DNA of 34,970 nucleotides from an uncultured Bacteroidales bacterium (GTDB taxonomy: Bacteria > Bacteroidota > Bacteroidia > Bacteroidales > UBA3824). Below are positions 18,398-26,266 of the stretch, in pieces; within the stretch, counting starts at the first letter, position 1, and each line of letters opens with the position of its first letter. Location of the stretch: positions 1 to 34,970 of the forward strand of contig CALFIU010000033.1 in the NCBI GenBank assembly GCA_937877455.1, read 5' to 3'. The notes beneath the pieces are model-generated. The model searched no databases. It was given only the letters and a program-made list of their open reading frames with translations, and was not told the DNA's origin. The position numbers were made by a program, and so were the translations under genes.

Positions 18398-21300
18398 TTA
18401 GTTAAGTGTTTGAATATTAAGAGTAAATGCACCGTTGTCCATCCAAAATTCGCCGTCGCCGGCTATTGTCTGAAGGCGGAGTTCTATGTCTTTTGGGTTG
18501 ACATCCTCTCCCTCATAATCGGTAACGTCCTCTATTGTAATGCGTTCGCGGTCTTCAAAATAGTTGCGTTGAAGCATTATGTTGAGTTGAGATGCATTGC
18601 TGTAGTTGTAGATTGCGTACAACGGTCGCGCCTGATACTTTGGCGAATTGAATTGTTTGCAGCCGATATAACATGGGAAAACCGAAACGCCTTTGAGATT
18701 AGCCGCCGATTTTTCGGGTGTCAAAAATGGTGCTGATATTTCTTTCAAATCCGCATCATAGAAACCAATGTATTTTGCTGTTGATTTCATGGTCTTGGCA
18801 AGTGTGGAGAAATCCAAAACCAAACCCTTGAATCCTTCGGTGCTTGCAAGGTGTCCTACCTGCGCTCCAATTGCCACCACCGCCTTTTGGTTTTCGAGAA
18901 AATAGCCTTCGGGCGTGGAAAGCGGAAACCACTTGCCAACATGATACTGGTTGAGAAGTATCATCTTGTGTGGTGCTACAGGAATATATTTTAACAGCAA
19001 CTCCGTAAGCGGTTTTAGGCTCGTTGGTCGTCCCGAAAAAACAAGCGCATCGCAGTTATGTGCATAAATCACCACCGATAAAGCCTTAATAAGCGGCTCC
19101 ATCGTATCCGCCACAATCTGTCCCAAAACTTCGGGGTCAAACTTCCAATTCAATTCCTCGAATCTGAATCCGAAATGGTATTCAAAATGATCCAAAAGGT
19201 AGTGCGCTGGCTTTTCCTTCGGGAAAATCTCGTTGAAAGCGTAATTCTTTGGAGGACGGTTTTCTTTCAACATTTCCAAGAAAAACTGCGCCATCGGAAT
19301 GCTTATTTGCGTTGAAAAATCCAAACGGATTCGGCGGTCTTTTTGGCTCATGTTCGCCGAATCATCCCCGAAAAAGTGGTGAATCAAATCATGTATCAAT
19401 TCATTTTTTATATGAGAAATCTCGTCAGCATCGATTGCCGAGCGTATTTGACTTACATAATCGGTGTAGAGTTTAGTATCTTTTACCCTCTCTATTTTCA
19501 TCAAATCGTCAGCCGACATGTTTTTGATTCGCGCTTTGAGGGCGTTGTCGATACTTCCAAAAGACGAATCGCCATTATCGCTGCGTCCTTCGAGAATAAT
19601 GTCGCGGATGATATTGCGAATGATGTCGTCTCCAGCCGAATAAAAACTATCATAATACAAAGGCACAGGGATAAGTTTTCCACGCCCTTTCTGACCGTAG
19701 GCTGTAATCATTACATCTGTAGTACCTGCTCCGATGTCAATTGTGCCGATAGTAAGCGAGTTGCCTTCAAAACCGTTTTCTTCCATCTCTTTGCGGAAAT
19801 GACCTTTGAGGTTGAAAAAGTCGCTGACCTTGCCGCCATATTTTTCTACCAATTCGGCGTATAGATACACCAACTGATTGGCAAATGCTTCATCGTAGAG
19901 CCAGCCACGTTTTTGAAGTTCGTCGGGGTCGTCGGTGGTTTTGAGTTTTTCAGGATCGGGGACAATCTTGATGTCGGGCAATTCTGGGTTAAATTTTTTC
20001 AAAAGCAACGATGCCGTCTGAGCCGAAGTCCTCAACACTCGCTGTTCCTCCAACGGCATAGCCGTAGGACACGTTATAATAATAGAACGCAAATAGCGGC
20101 GGCAGTCCACATCGCCCCATTTTACACGGTAGCGGTCGGAATTCATATAACTGTAAGCCTGCCAAAGCATTTCAATCATTACAAAATTCATCAGCGAACT
20201 GCGGCTGTATCGACACGAATCATCTTCGAGCGACAGGCTTCTTGTCTGTTCGGGTACAAAATTGCCGTCAGAATCAAACAAATCCGTAAAACCCTCTATA
20301 TATATTTGTGGGGCAACTTTCAACGAAGTGGAATCGTCGTCAACAACGAGAAACTCCCATTTTTCGTCGTAACGTTTGTTGTCCCAAAGATAACGTTTCG
20401 GTGAAGAATAGTTGGTTGTTTTTCCGCTTTCGCCGTTGTTTTCGAGTGAGCGGTATATCAGATGTTTGGCTTCTTCTCCGACACGTACCAGCGACGGATA
20501 TTGAAACAATGTTTTGTCCTGCGTGAGGTCGCCGCCAAAATCAGCACGGCGGAATACGATGCGCATATCAAAGGCATTTTCATAACTACGCCACGGTTCT
20601 GTCATATCACGAAGCCTCAACATTCCAGCCTTGGTGAAATCGCCTTTCTCGAACAATACTGCACACGTGCGGCTGTTGCCTATGTCAACCGACATATCCA
20701 CAGGGATTTGCTTGTCGGTTTTGTTGTAAAGGACAATATCGGGCGCACCGCCTGAAAGCCTTATGTAATTGATAAGGAAGATGTAATACGCCAAAAATTT
20801 GTATTTGTGTCCTTCGATTTTGTCTAAATCCAAACCCAAAATCGAAAGTAAATAATCGCTTACAGGAGCGTCGTTGCTTCCATCGGGAATAGTCAAGAAC
20901 CCACCCAAGAGTATGTCGGCACGGTTGCAAAGTGCGAATTTTTTGCTTTCGGGACTGCCTTCTTCAAAAAACGGTCGCAACATCTGCAAATCGTATTCTG
21001 ACAACGTTTTTGTGTCGAAAGCCCACGTAAGGCGGAAACGTTGGTAGCCGTTTTTCTGTTTTTCGCCATCAGCATCAATTCTAACCCTTGCCCAACCGTT
21101 TGGAAATCCAGTGGGCTGACCGCTGATGTCGGTTTCATACATTGGCATTGGAAGCCATCTGTTTAACAATAATTCAAAAGCTGTTTTGGAATCCGTTCCT
21201 TGTTTTATCCTTAGTGATGCAAGCGAGTTGACATTCATCAGTTCGGGACTGCCTGCCGGATAGTTTTCCACCGAATTGAGTATAGTGTTCTTGTCCATCC

Positions 21301-21568
21301 GTGGAACCCCGCTGTCGTCAGTTATTATAGTTCCATTAGAACAATCAATCAAATCGTTGGTTTTAAGATAGTTGACGGGTACATAACATCCATCTTTGGA
21401 AGTGCAGACATCAACCCTTATTCGGCAGTCGTTGAGGAAATCAACAGCCTCCAAAAAGGTGTATTTCAAGGTTTTGCCGTTTGACATTACAAGCGGCTCC
21501 TCTACGTTTATATTTATATGGGTTGTAGTGAAGTGCAACCCTGTGTTTGCTATTAGACTATACGACAT
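18398..21568 (-). CDS. srfB: SrfB-like actin/HSP70-fold ATPase
   Basis: 1056 residues, the typical SrfB length. The actin/HSP70 ATPase signature is complete: phosphate-1 loop DIGNSRT (295-301), phosphate-2 loop DIGAGTTD (611-618) and an adenosine motif LVFSGRPTS (842-850). The N-terminal 280 residues form a separate domain specific to this family. No signal peptide or membrane helix is present. It is the first gene of the operon. Its ATG at 21568 is preceded by an A-rich leader with no Shine-Dalgarno, normal for Bacteroidota. No fixed promoter is visible in the 27 bp before the inverted repeat, so its expression probably depends on the invertible promoter next door. SrfB is a named virulence factor family in enterobacteria; its mechanism is unknown. 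Confidence 0.85.
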   Translation of the reverse strand: MSYSLIANTGLHFTTTHININVEEPLVMSNGKTLKYTFLEAVDFLNDCRIRVDVCTSKDGCYVPVNYLKTNDLIDCSNGTIITDDSGVPRMDKNTILNSVENYPAGSPELMNVNSLASLRIKQGTDSKTAFELLLNRWLPMPMYETDISGQPTGFPNGWARVRIDADGEKQKNGYQRFRLTWAFDTKTLSEYDLQMLRPFFEEGSPESKKFALCNRADILLGGFLTIPDGSNDAPVSDYLLSILGLDLDKIEGHKYKFLAYYIFLINYIRLSGGAPDIVLYNKTDKQIPVDMSVDIGNSRTCAVLFEKGDFTKAGMLRLRDMTEPWRSYENAFDMRIVFRRADFGGDLTQDKTLFQYPSLVRVGEEAKHLIYRSLENNGESGKTTNYSSPKRYLWDNKRYDEKWEFLVVDDDSTSLKVAPQIYIEGFTDLFDSDGNFVPEQTRSLSLEDDSCRYSRSSLMNFVMIEMLWQAYSYMNSDRYRVKWGDVDCRRYLRSIIITCPTAMPLEEQRVLRTSAQTASLLLKKFNPELPDIKIVPDPEKLKTTDDPDELQKRGWLYDEAFANQLVYLYAELVEKYGGKVSDFFNLKGHFRKEMEENGFEGNSLTIGTIDIGAGTTDVMITAYGQKGRGKLIPVPLYYDSFYSAGDDIIRNIIRDIILEGRSDNGDSSFGSIDNALKARIKNMSADDLMKIERVKDTKLYTDYVSQIRSAIDADEISHIKNELIHDLIHHFFGDDSANMSQKDRRIRLDFSTQISIPMAQFFLEMLKENRPPKNYAFNEIFPKEKPAHYLLDHFEYHFGFRFEELNWKFDPEVLGQIVADTMEPLIKALSVVIYAHNCDALVFSGRPTSLKPLTELLLKYIPVAPHKMILLNQYHVGKWFPLSTPEGYFLENQKAVVAIGAQVGHLASTEGFKGLVLDFSTLAKTMKSTAKYIGFYDADLKEISAPFLTPEKSAANLKGVSVFPCYIGCKQFNSPKYQARPLYAIYNYSNASQLNIMLQRNYFEDRERITIEDVTDYEGEDVNPKDIELRLQTIAGDGEFWMDNGAFTLNIQTLN

Positions 21569-21595
21569 TTTTTATGATGTGTTTACGTTTATATT

Positions 21596-21619
21596 TCTCT
21601 TGTCGAGAGAGTGAAAATA
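21596..21619 (+). repeat. Left arm of inverted repeat (recombination site)
   Basis: 24 bp identical to the reverse complement of 21728-21751, with no extension on either side. It contains an internal dyad, TCTCT-TGTCG-AGAGA (21596-21610), which is the shape of a tyrosine-recombinase core site: two short arms around a 5-bp spacer. Confidence 0.9.
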
Positions 21620-21688
21620 TAAAAATATATACTGTAAATCAGATAGTTAGTAATCGTAAAAAAATATCTAAAAAAAAAATGTGCAAAA

Positions 21689-21721
21689 TTTAGTCTATGA
21701 AATAAAAATTTAATATATTTG
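21689..21721 (+). promoter_or_regulatory. Bacteroidota-type promoter inside the inverton
   Basis: The -7 box TATATTTG (21714-21721) fits TAnnTTTG exactly. A weak -33 candidate (TTTAG, 21689-21693) lies 20 nt upstream. The predicted transcription start falls at about the inner edge of the right arm. On the minus strand of the 108-bp spacer I see no exact TAnnTTTG match; the nearest is TAAATTTTG, which has one base too many. Confidence 0.65.
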
Positions 21722-21727
21722 TAGCGT

Positions 21728-21751
21728 TATTTTCACTCTCTCGACAAGAGA
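21728..21751 (-). repeat. Right arm of inverted repeat (recombination site)
   Basis: Reverse complement of the left arm. It overlaps the last codons and the TGA stop of the recombinase gene. Because the stop lies inside the repeat, inversion leaves the protein unchanged. Confidence 0.9.
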
Positions 21752-22836
21752 TTTATCAATTTTTTGTTGGCTTTGTCAACCTCATTGTTGTCGATTTCGC
21801 TGAGGTAAATCTCCGTAATAGATTGGTTTCGATGTCCCAAGCCTTTGCTGATAACTGCGAGCGGAATGTTTGAAGCGTTTGCAATGCTTGCCCACGAGTG
21901 TCGGGCTACATACATTGTAAGAGGTGTGGAGATGTGGAGATTTTTTCCGATTTCTTTCAACGCAATGTTGATAGTGTGATACGTTGAAAGGTATTGGCGT
22001 CGGAAGTTGGAGTTTTCGTCTTTGATTATTGGCAAAAGGTATTTGTTTTGCGACGGATTTCGATTGAGGATTTTTTTGATTGCAGGCTCAATCTTAATTG
22101 AAATTGTGCCACCCGTTTTGCTGCGATGATAAGTGAGTATGCCGTTTTTGATGTCGGATTTTTTGAGGGCGGCAATGTCCACAAAAGACATTCCTCGGCA
22201 CAAGAAACTCAGCACAAAAATATCCCGAGCAAATTGTTTTAGGCAGTCGCTGTTGTCGGGCTGATATTCTGACACTTTTTTGATTTCAGTGATTTTTATT
22301 GAACGTTTTACTGTGGTGTCGATGCCAGTGAAAACGTTGTCAAAAAGTCTGTTGTCTTCTGTCAATCCTTGCTTAACCGCCTTGTTGAATACCGCAAGCA
22401 ACGCACGCATATAAAAGCCGATGGTGTTTTGTGTCAAGTCCGATTCCGACAAATGGAGTTCATAGCCTTTTATCAACTTGGGTGTCAAGTCGGAGAAGGT
22501 GATGTCGTTACCAGTGAACTTTTGGAAACTCCGCATTGCCGAGGCGTAGATTTCTGCGGTGCGGAATTTGCCGTTTTCTTTTTGACGTGAAATCTCAGAG
22601 CGAAAAAAATCCGACAGCGATTGTTGGCGGCGTTGAGCGTAAAAGGCAGAGGAAGACGGATTTTGACAAAGAAATCCTATGTCGTTCTTAATCCGTTTGA
22701 TTGTTTCCAACGGCAGTGACAACAGTTTTTCTGCTGTTAATTTGCCCTTGAAGGCGATGCCAGAAAAGATTTTTGTCCCCTCATCAAGAAGATAGACGAT
22801 TTCCGAATTAATGGTTTTTGTTTTGAGTGTGGCCAT
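21733..22836 (-). CDS. Tyrosine recombinase, likely the invertase of the adjacent switch
   Basis: 367 residues from the ATG at 22836 (MATLKTKT). The longer frame from 22875 would overlap the transposase remnant. An arm-binding N-terminus (about 1-70) is followed by a SAM-like core-binding domain (SLSDFFRSEISRQ onward) and a catalytic domain. Catalytic residues are Arg214 (FLCRGMSF), Arg312-His313 (YVARHSWAS), His335 (GLGHRNQS) and the nucleophile Tyr344 (ITEIYLSEID). The usual His of the HxxR box is Tyr, as in many Bacteroides integrases. The gene ends inside one inverted-repeat arm, and no attachment-site or other phage/ICE genes are nearby. This supports a dedicated DNA invertase role. What drives it is unclear, since a transposase remnant occupies the space upstream. 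Confidence 0.87.
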   Translation of the reverse strand: MATLKTKTINSEIVYLLDEGTKIFSGIAFKGKLTAEKLLSLPLETIKRIKNDIGFLCQNPSSSAFYAQRRQQSLSDFFRSEISRQKENGKFRTAEIYASAMRSFQKFTGNDITFSDLTPKLIKGYELHLSESDLTQNTIGFYMRALLAVFNKAVKQGLTEDNRLFDNVFTGIDTTVKRSIKITEIKKVSEYQPDNSDCLKQFARDIFVLSFLCRGMSFVDIAALKKSDIKNGILTYHRSKTGGTISIKIEPAIKKILNRNPSQNKYLLPIIKDENSNFRRQYLSTYHTINIALKEIGKNLHISTPLTMYVARHSWASIANASNIPLAVISKGLGHRNQSITEIYLSEIDNNEVDKANKKLINLLSRE

Positions 22837-22868
22837 TTTTTTGAGATTTTTGCCTATAACAATAGCAG

Positions 22869-22890
22869 AATTCAACTTAAAAATGCAACA
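22869..22890 (+). repeat. IS30-like terminal sequence, copy 1
   Basis: 22 bp that recur exactly at 34825-34846 in the same orientation (begin AATTCAACTT, end TGCAACA). Here it contains the stop codon of the IS30-like transposase remnant, which is where IS30-family ends normally lie. Confidence 0.6.
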
Positions 22891-23801
22891 TTGTTTCCAA
22901 AATCATGATACATTTCCAGAAAGGCCTCGAATGGCGTTTTGTACCCTAATCTTTTCCGTGGTCTGTTGTTCAGTATAGTTTGTATTTTTGCGACCTGTTC
23001 CTCTGTTATTTCGTCAAAGTGTTTGTCGTCATATACGTATTTGTGTATCGTTTCATGGCTCACGATTGCGACTCCTTCTTTTTTCATCCTGCCGCTTATT
23101 TGTTCGGGACTAAAAACCATTTCCAAATGCTTGTCAACCAACTCTTTCATCGAATCATCCATCTTCCTGAAATGGTTGCGTCCACACATCCGCGCATCTC
23201 GTTTGCGTTGCGCAAGTTCCGGGTTGTACTTGCCGTTGCGCATATCCTTGTTGCGGTTCAACTCTCTTGTTATCATGCTGCGGTCGACCGCTACGCATTC
23301 TATTCCGTCGCCATTTATCACGAGCATGTGGGTTGCGACAAAGTCGTGGAGCAAACTCTTAAATATCTGGCTATCAACCTTTTGCAAAATCCTGTACAGT
23401 GTCGGCTCTGACGGCACGCCGTCCATGAGCATGCCCATTCTTTGCAGTTTGGGCAGGTGGCTTTTCCCGAACTCTATTATGTCCTTGCGTGTCACGCACT
23501 GGTTCATGCGGGCCATCAGCTCAAGGAGCAGGATGTCCTTCAATACGTACACGATGTGTCCTCCCTTTGTCCGGTGCGGGTCCGGAATGGCCTCCACGAA
23601 CTCTACAAGTTCCTTCGGCAAGTCCTTATGAACGCTATGGGCATGTTCCTCGTCGGACACGGACGACGTCAGTCCCCTTGTTTGTATTATAAGTTTGTCT
23701 AAAATAAAAGAAACTTTACATAAACTTTGCACTGTCCCCTTCCCAAAGCCAAGATAAATAATTATCTTTATGTAAGTTACAAACAAAAATGGCGGCAACA
23801 C
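22872..23801 (-). pseudogene. Chimeric transposase remnant: ISAs1-like N-terminus fused to internally deleted IS30
   Basis: An open frame of 309 codons made of three pieces. Residues about 55-172 match the N-terminal region of ISAs1-type transposases (FVEAIPDPHRTKGGHIVYVL, EPTLYRILQKVD). At about residue 173 (near 23285) the sequence changes in frame to an IS30-type HTH region (DRSMITRELNRN, FSPEQISGRMKKEG). At about residue 259 (near 23027) it jumps to the IS30 C-terminus (ITEEQVAKIQTILNNRPRKRLGYKTPFEAF). The DDE catalytic cores of both families are absent, so it cannot be an active transposase. The first 45 residues are not typical and the true start is unknown. It lies just upstream of the recombinase gene. 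Confidence 0.8.
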
Positions 23802-23858
23802 GGGAAGTCCGCATCAGCCGCTTTTTTAATAATTTCTAAATATGAAAAATAAAAAAGA

Positions 23859-23898
23859 GGGACATTATGCAGCGGCTTCTCCCGCTGCATAATGTCCC
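23859..23898 (-). terminator. Strong hairpin, terminator-like on the minus strand
   Basis: Perfect 17-bp stem (23859-23875 with 23882-23898) and a 6-nt loop. On the minus strand it is followed by a T-rich run (TCTTTTTTATTTTT). It separates the transposase remnant from the genes to the right and would stop minus-strand transcription entering the remnant. Confidence 0.65.
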
Positions 23899-24015
23899 AA
23901 TAAGAAATAAAAAAAATGCAAAGTTAAAAAGTTGCTCTGATATTTTCAAATGAAATTAACGTGAAAGCGTAATTGTTTTTTGACACTACCGTTTCTTTCT
24001 TTCAAAAATATTTCA

Positions 24016-24023
24016 TAACTTTG
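24016..24023 (+). promoter_or_regulatory. -7 promoter box before the RelA/SpoT-like fragment
   Basis: TAACTTTG matches TAnnTTTG and lies 26 nt before the ATG at 24049. The -33 region (TTTC, 20 nt upstream) is weak. Confidence 0.5.
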
Positions 24024-24048
24024 TCGTCAACCCAAAACAACGAAAATT

Positions 24049-24165
24049 ATGACAGAAGAAAAACATCTCGACTACAAGGCGCACGCAATATTTGCCGCCG
24101 CATACCTTGCCAAACGACTTCACTCAGGGCAGAAGGACAAGGGCGGCAACGACTACTATTGGTGA
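24049..24165 (+). pseudogene. Truncated RelA/SpoT-like HD-domain fragment
   Basis: 38 codons from ATG to TGA. The peptide (KAHAIFAAAYLAKRLHSGQK, then DKGGNDYY) matches the start of the HD hydrolase domain of RelA/SpoT-like enzymes, where A-x-x-F-A-x-x-x-H-x-G-Q is conserved. The frame ends just where the next conserved part (HP-L motif) should begin, and no continuation is seen in other frames. The rest has been replaced by the phosphoribosyltransferase gene with its own promoter. It is short but keeps a good promoter. The family call rests on few residues. Confidence 0.6.
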
Positions 24166-24189
24166 GGGTACAACTTATTATTTTTTTAT

Positions 24190-24197
24190 TAACTTTG
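24190..24197 (+). promoter_or_regulatory. -7 promoter box before the phosphoribosyltransferase gene
   Basis: TAACTTTG, an exact TAnnTTTG match, 18 nt before the ATG at 24215. No good -33 box. Confidence 0.5.
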
Positions 24198-24214
24198 CAA
24201 AAAATTACTTCGAT

Positions 24215-25021
24215 ATGGGCATAACATTTTTTGATGGAACAAATAGGTTTGTGTTTGATTTTGAACACGATGGCGCAACTGATATTATCACGCTTACAGG
24301 TAGCGGATATAAAGTTGAGGCGTTTGGACATTGCTTTTACTATGGCTATGAGTTCCGCGATGATGTATCGGGCAGTGTGCGGTCGGAATTTATTAAATAT
24401 CTGAAATTTACTGGTGATTTAAAAAACAATTCCAATCTTACCGATTTTATAAAGCGTGCGGTTGATGCCCTCCACAAAAAAATCAACCTTTACGACTACG
24501 ACCTTGTTGTTATGCCAGAATCGTCGAGCGAGGTTAACAAATATATGCTTCGTTACATTTACCGCTTTGCTCAGCCGCATTTGCAAAAGATGGAATTGAT
24601 TAAGGCTTTGCCATCTAACATTGATTTTGATATGGACAGTTATCGAGAGCAGTATTTGAATGATGTTTTAGAAAACGGACGTCCGCGTTACACTGAGAAA
24701 CAGAAAGAAGAGGTGAAAAAATCAATTCAGTCGATGCTCGACGACATTCACCGGAAGGATTATTTTACAATTGCCAAAGATGTTAAAAAAAGTCGTTTCC
24801 GTCCTTATATAATGCGTTTTCTTACGTTTAAGACTGATGCCGATGCCGAACTGTGCAGACAAATTCGCAAACAAAATGTGCTTATTATCGACGATGTAAC
24901 CACGAGTGGCTCCACTTTGGGCGAGATTTTGAGAACCTTGCGCATTATTAACGAGGGTAATAAGATAACAATTTTTAGCCTTATTGGCAGAAAAGACTTG
25001 ATGGCTGATTCTTTTGTATAA
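24215..25021 (+). CDS. Orphan phosphoribosyltransferase-fold protein
   Basis: 268 residues from the ATG at 24215 (MGITFFDG), chosen because a promoter box sits just upstream. Near the C-terminus is the PRPP-binding signature of type I phosphoribosyltransferases: VLIIDDVTTSGSTLGEI, with paired Asp after a hydrophobic strand and a TTSGST loop. The middle part contains a second strand-loop (YDLVVMPESSSEVN) typical of the fold, as in ComF-like enzymes. The first 80 residues form a beta-rich domain I do not recognise. The gene is alone and plus-stranded among minus-strand restriction genes. Its substrate base is unknown; nucleotide metabolism or a defence-linked role are both possible. Confidence 0.75.
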   Translation: MGITFFDGTNRFVFDFEHDGATDIITLTGSGYKVEAFGHCFYYGYEFRDDVSGSVRSEFIKYLKFTGDLKNNSNLTDFIKRAVDALHKKINLYDYDLVVMPESSSEVNKYMLRYIYRFAQPHLQKMELIKALPSNIDFDMDSYREQYLNDVLENGRPRYTEKQKEEVKKSIQSMLDDIHRKDYFTIAKDVKKSRFRPYIMRFLTFKTDADAELCRQIRKQNVLIIDDVTTSGSTLGEILRTLRIINEGNKITIFSLIGRKDLMADSFV

Positions 25022-25132
25022 TTAAGAAATATTTATCGAAATCTTGTCTATAACTCGATTTTTTTCGGGGTTGTGGCCAAGATTTTGAATTGAAACACAC
25101 TTTGTCAGGTGCCAAAAATGTGTAAAACTACC

Positions 25133-26089
25133 TTACGCGATTTTTTTTTCTTTCACATAATCGTCATATTCTTCGTCTTTAAGAACATCATCGTATTTGC
25201 TTTTTACTTTTTGGAGGGCGATGTCTTCTTTGAGGTCGGAAATGAAGGCTCGAAAATCGGGAGAATCTTCTGCCAAGCGGTCGAGCGTGTCCCAATCAAG
25301 AATGTCGTTGAAACGAGCGGTGCAAATGATTTCGGATTCGTCGATGTTTTCTGCATTGAGTTTAATGATTCCAATGCCAAATGAATTGGCGAGCCGCTGA
25401 ATTTCGTTACGGAAATCTGAATCTTCGTCTATTTTGAGTGCAACCAAATATCCTTCGTTTGCCCAACTTGAATTAGAAACCGCTTGAAAGTAACACTCTC
25501 TTAGGTTGGTGTAGTTGAGTTCTTTTTTCATTTCAAACGAAAACAACTTTATTGAATTGATGCTCAGTGCCTTTTGAAGTTCGGTTGTTGCTTTGTTGTA
25601 ATCTCCGAATGGGAAATACACTCCAACCAAGTCGGGATGCAACCATTCGTTTGCGCCTTTGTTTTTTTTGGTTGATTTTTCGTGATAGATTGTTTTCACA
25701 TAACTCTTGAAGTGCGGACTTTGGTATGCGTATTTTACGAGCAATGGATGGAGGTCGCGTTCGTTGAATTTTGATACTTGTTTTGCCGTTGTTGCATCTG
25801 CCTTTTGAACGGCGGATTCTATTTCAGTTTTGTTGAAATCCTGACTTTTGAGAATGAATCTTGCCGGACGTTTAGACACTTGTATAAACTTGCTATTATC
25901 TCCGTTGTCGCGGATGTCCACATAAAGTCTTGCTCCGATTGATGCTGTCGGTGTTTTGCCCGTGGAGCCGAGTTTTTGGTCAATACCTGTTTCTTTTGCC
26001 TTCTGCCATATTTCGTCGGGCGACATCGGTTGTTTTTCAAGTGCGAGAATCTCCTCGCAAAGGCTGACGAATGTGTATTTGTTTGACAT
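25133..26089 (-). CDS. HARE-HTH + PD-(D/E)XK nuclease-like protein (HrgA-like)
   Basis: 318 residues. Residues 1-80 form a HARE-type winged-helix domain (CEEILALEKQPMSPDEIWQ, SIGARLYVDIRDN, FILK). The C-terminal part (about 110-300) has a PD-(D/E)XK-like order: Asp153 (HPDLVGVYFP), then Glu186-x-Lys188 on the next strand (KLFSFEMKKEL), then a Tyr/Gln helix (CYFQAVSNSSWANEGYLV). This domain pair is known from HrgA of Helicobacter and related restriction-associated proteins. The last 40 residues are acidic and helical. It lies downstream of the C5 methyltransferase, on the same strand. A role as nuclease guided by modified or unmodified DNA is inferred. Confidence 0.75.
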   Translation of the reverse strand: MSNKYTFVSLCEEILALEKQPMSPDEIWQKAKETGIDQKLGSTGKTPTASIGARLYVDIRDNGDNSKFIQVSKRPARFILKSQDFNKTEIESAVQKADATTAKQVSKFNERDLHPLLVKYAYQSPHFKSYVKTIYHEKSTKKNKGANEWLHPDLVGVYFPFGDYNKATTELQKALSINSIKLFSFEMKKELNYTNLRECYFQAVSNSSWANEGYLVALKIDEDSDFRNEIQRLANSFGIGIIKLNAENIDESEIICTARFNDILDWDTLDRLAEDSPDFRAFISDLKEDIALQKVKSKYDDVLKDEEYDDYVKEKKIA

Positions 26090-26108
26090 AGTTTTTACCT
26101 TTAAATAA

Positions 26109-26148
26109 TTTTCCGCAAGATACGAAAAAAATCATATCTTGCGGAAAA
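26109..26148. repeat. Hairpin upstream of the HARE-HTH nuclease gene
   Basis: 14-bp perfect stem (TTTTCCGCAAGATA at 26109-26122 with its complement at 26135-26148) and a 12-nt loop. It sits 20 nt before the HrgA-like start. On the minus strand its second arm contains TATCTTGC, close to a -7 box, so it may carry that gene's promoter or act as an operator. It has no clear T-run, so a terminator role is less likely. Confidence 0.45.
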
Positions 26149-26152
26149 AAGT

Positions 26153-26251
26153 TAATTATTCTGCAATCAAATTTTCCACACCGTCCAATGCGCCTTTCTT
26201 GATGCCGGAGATTAGGATGCCGAGGGTGTCGCTATTTTTGGATTTTTCAAA
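26153..26251 (-). pseudogene. Short C-terminal gene remnant
   Basis: A minus-strand frame of about 30 codons between the methyltransferase and the HrgA-like gene reads like a real protein tail (SDTLGILISGIKKGALDGVE, then NLIAE and stop), but it has no start codon and begins right after another stop. It may be what remains of a gene replaced when the restriction genes were acquired. No family can be assigned. Confidence 0.35.
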
Positions 26252-26266
26252 ATGAATCAATATCCA

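Larger units (their letters stand above)
21596..21751. promoter_or_regulatory. Predicted invertible promoter switch (inverton)
   Basis: A 24-bp perfect inverted repeat (21596-21619 and 21728-21751) encloses 108 bp of very AT-rich DNA. The segment carries a Bacteroidota promoter on the plus strand, close to the right arm. A tyrosine recombinase gene abuts it. This is the classic layout of phase-variable promoters in Bacteroides. In the orientation given, the promoter fires away from srfB and into the 3' end of the recombinase gene. After inversion it would sit about 55 nt upstream of the srfB start. The operon is therefore predicted OFF in this copy. Confidence 0.82.

Noticed and set aside
1..21568. 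Type VI or type IX secretion locus
   Set aside because: No sheath, VgrG, baseplate, TssB/C, Por or Gld-type protein is present; the gene set does not fit either system.
21733..22836. Integrase of a prophage or integrative element
   Set aside because: No attachment site, tRNA, phage or conjugation genes are nearby, and the gene abuts perfect inverted repeats around a promoter, which fits a DNA invertase better.
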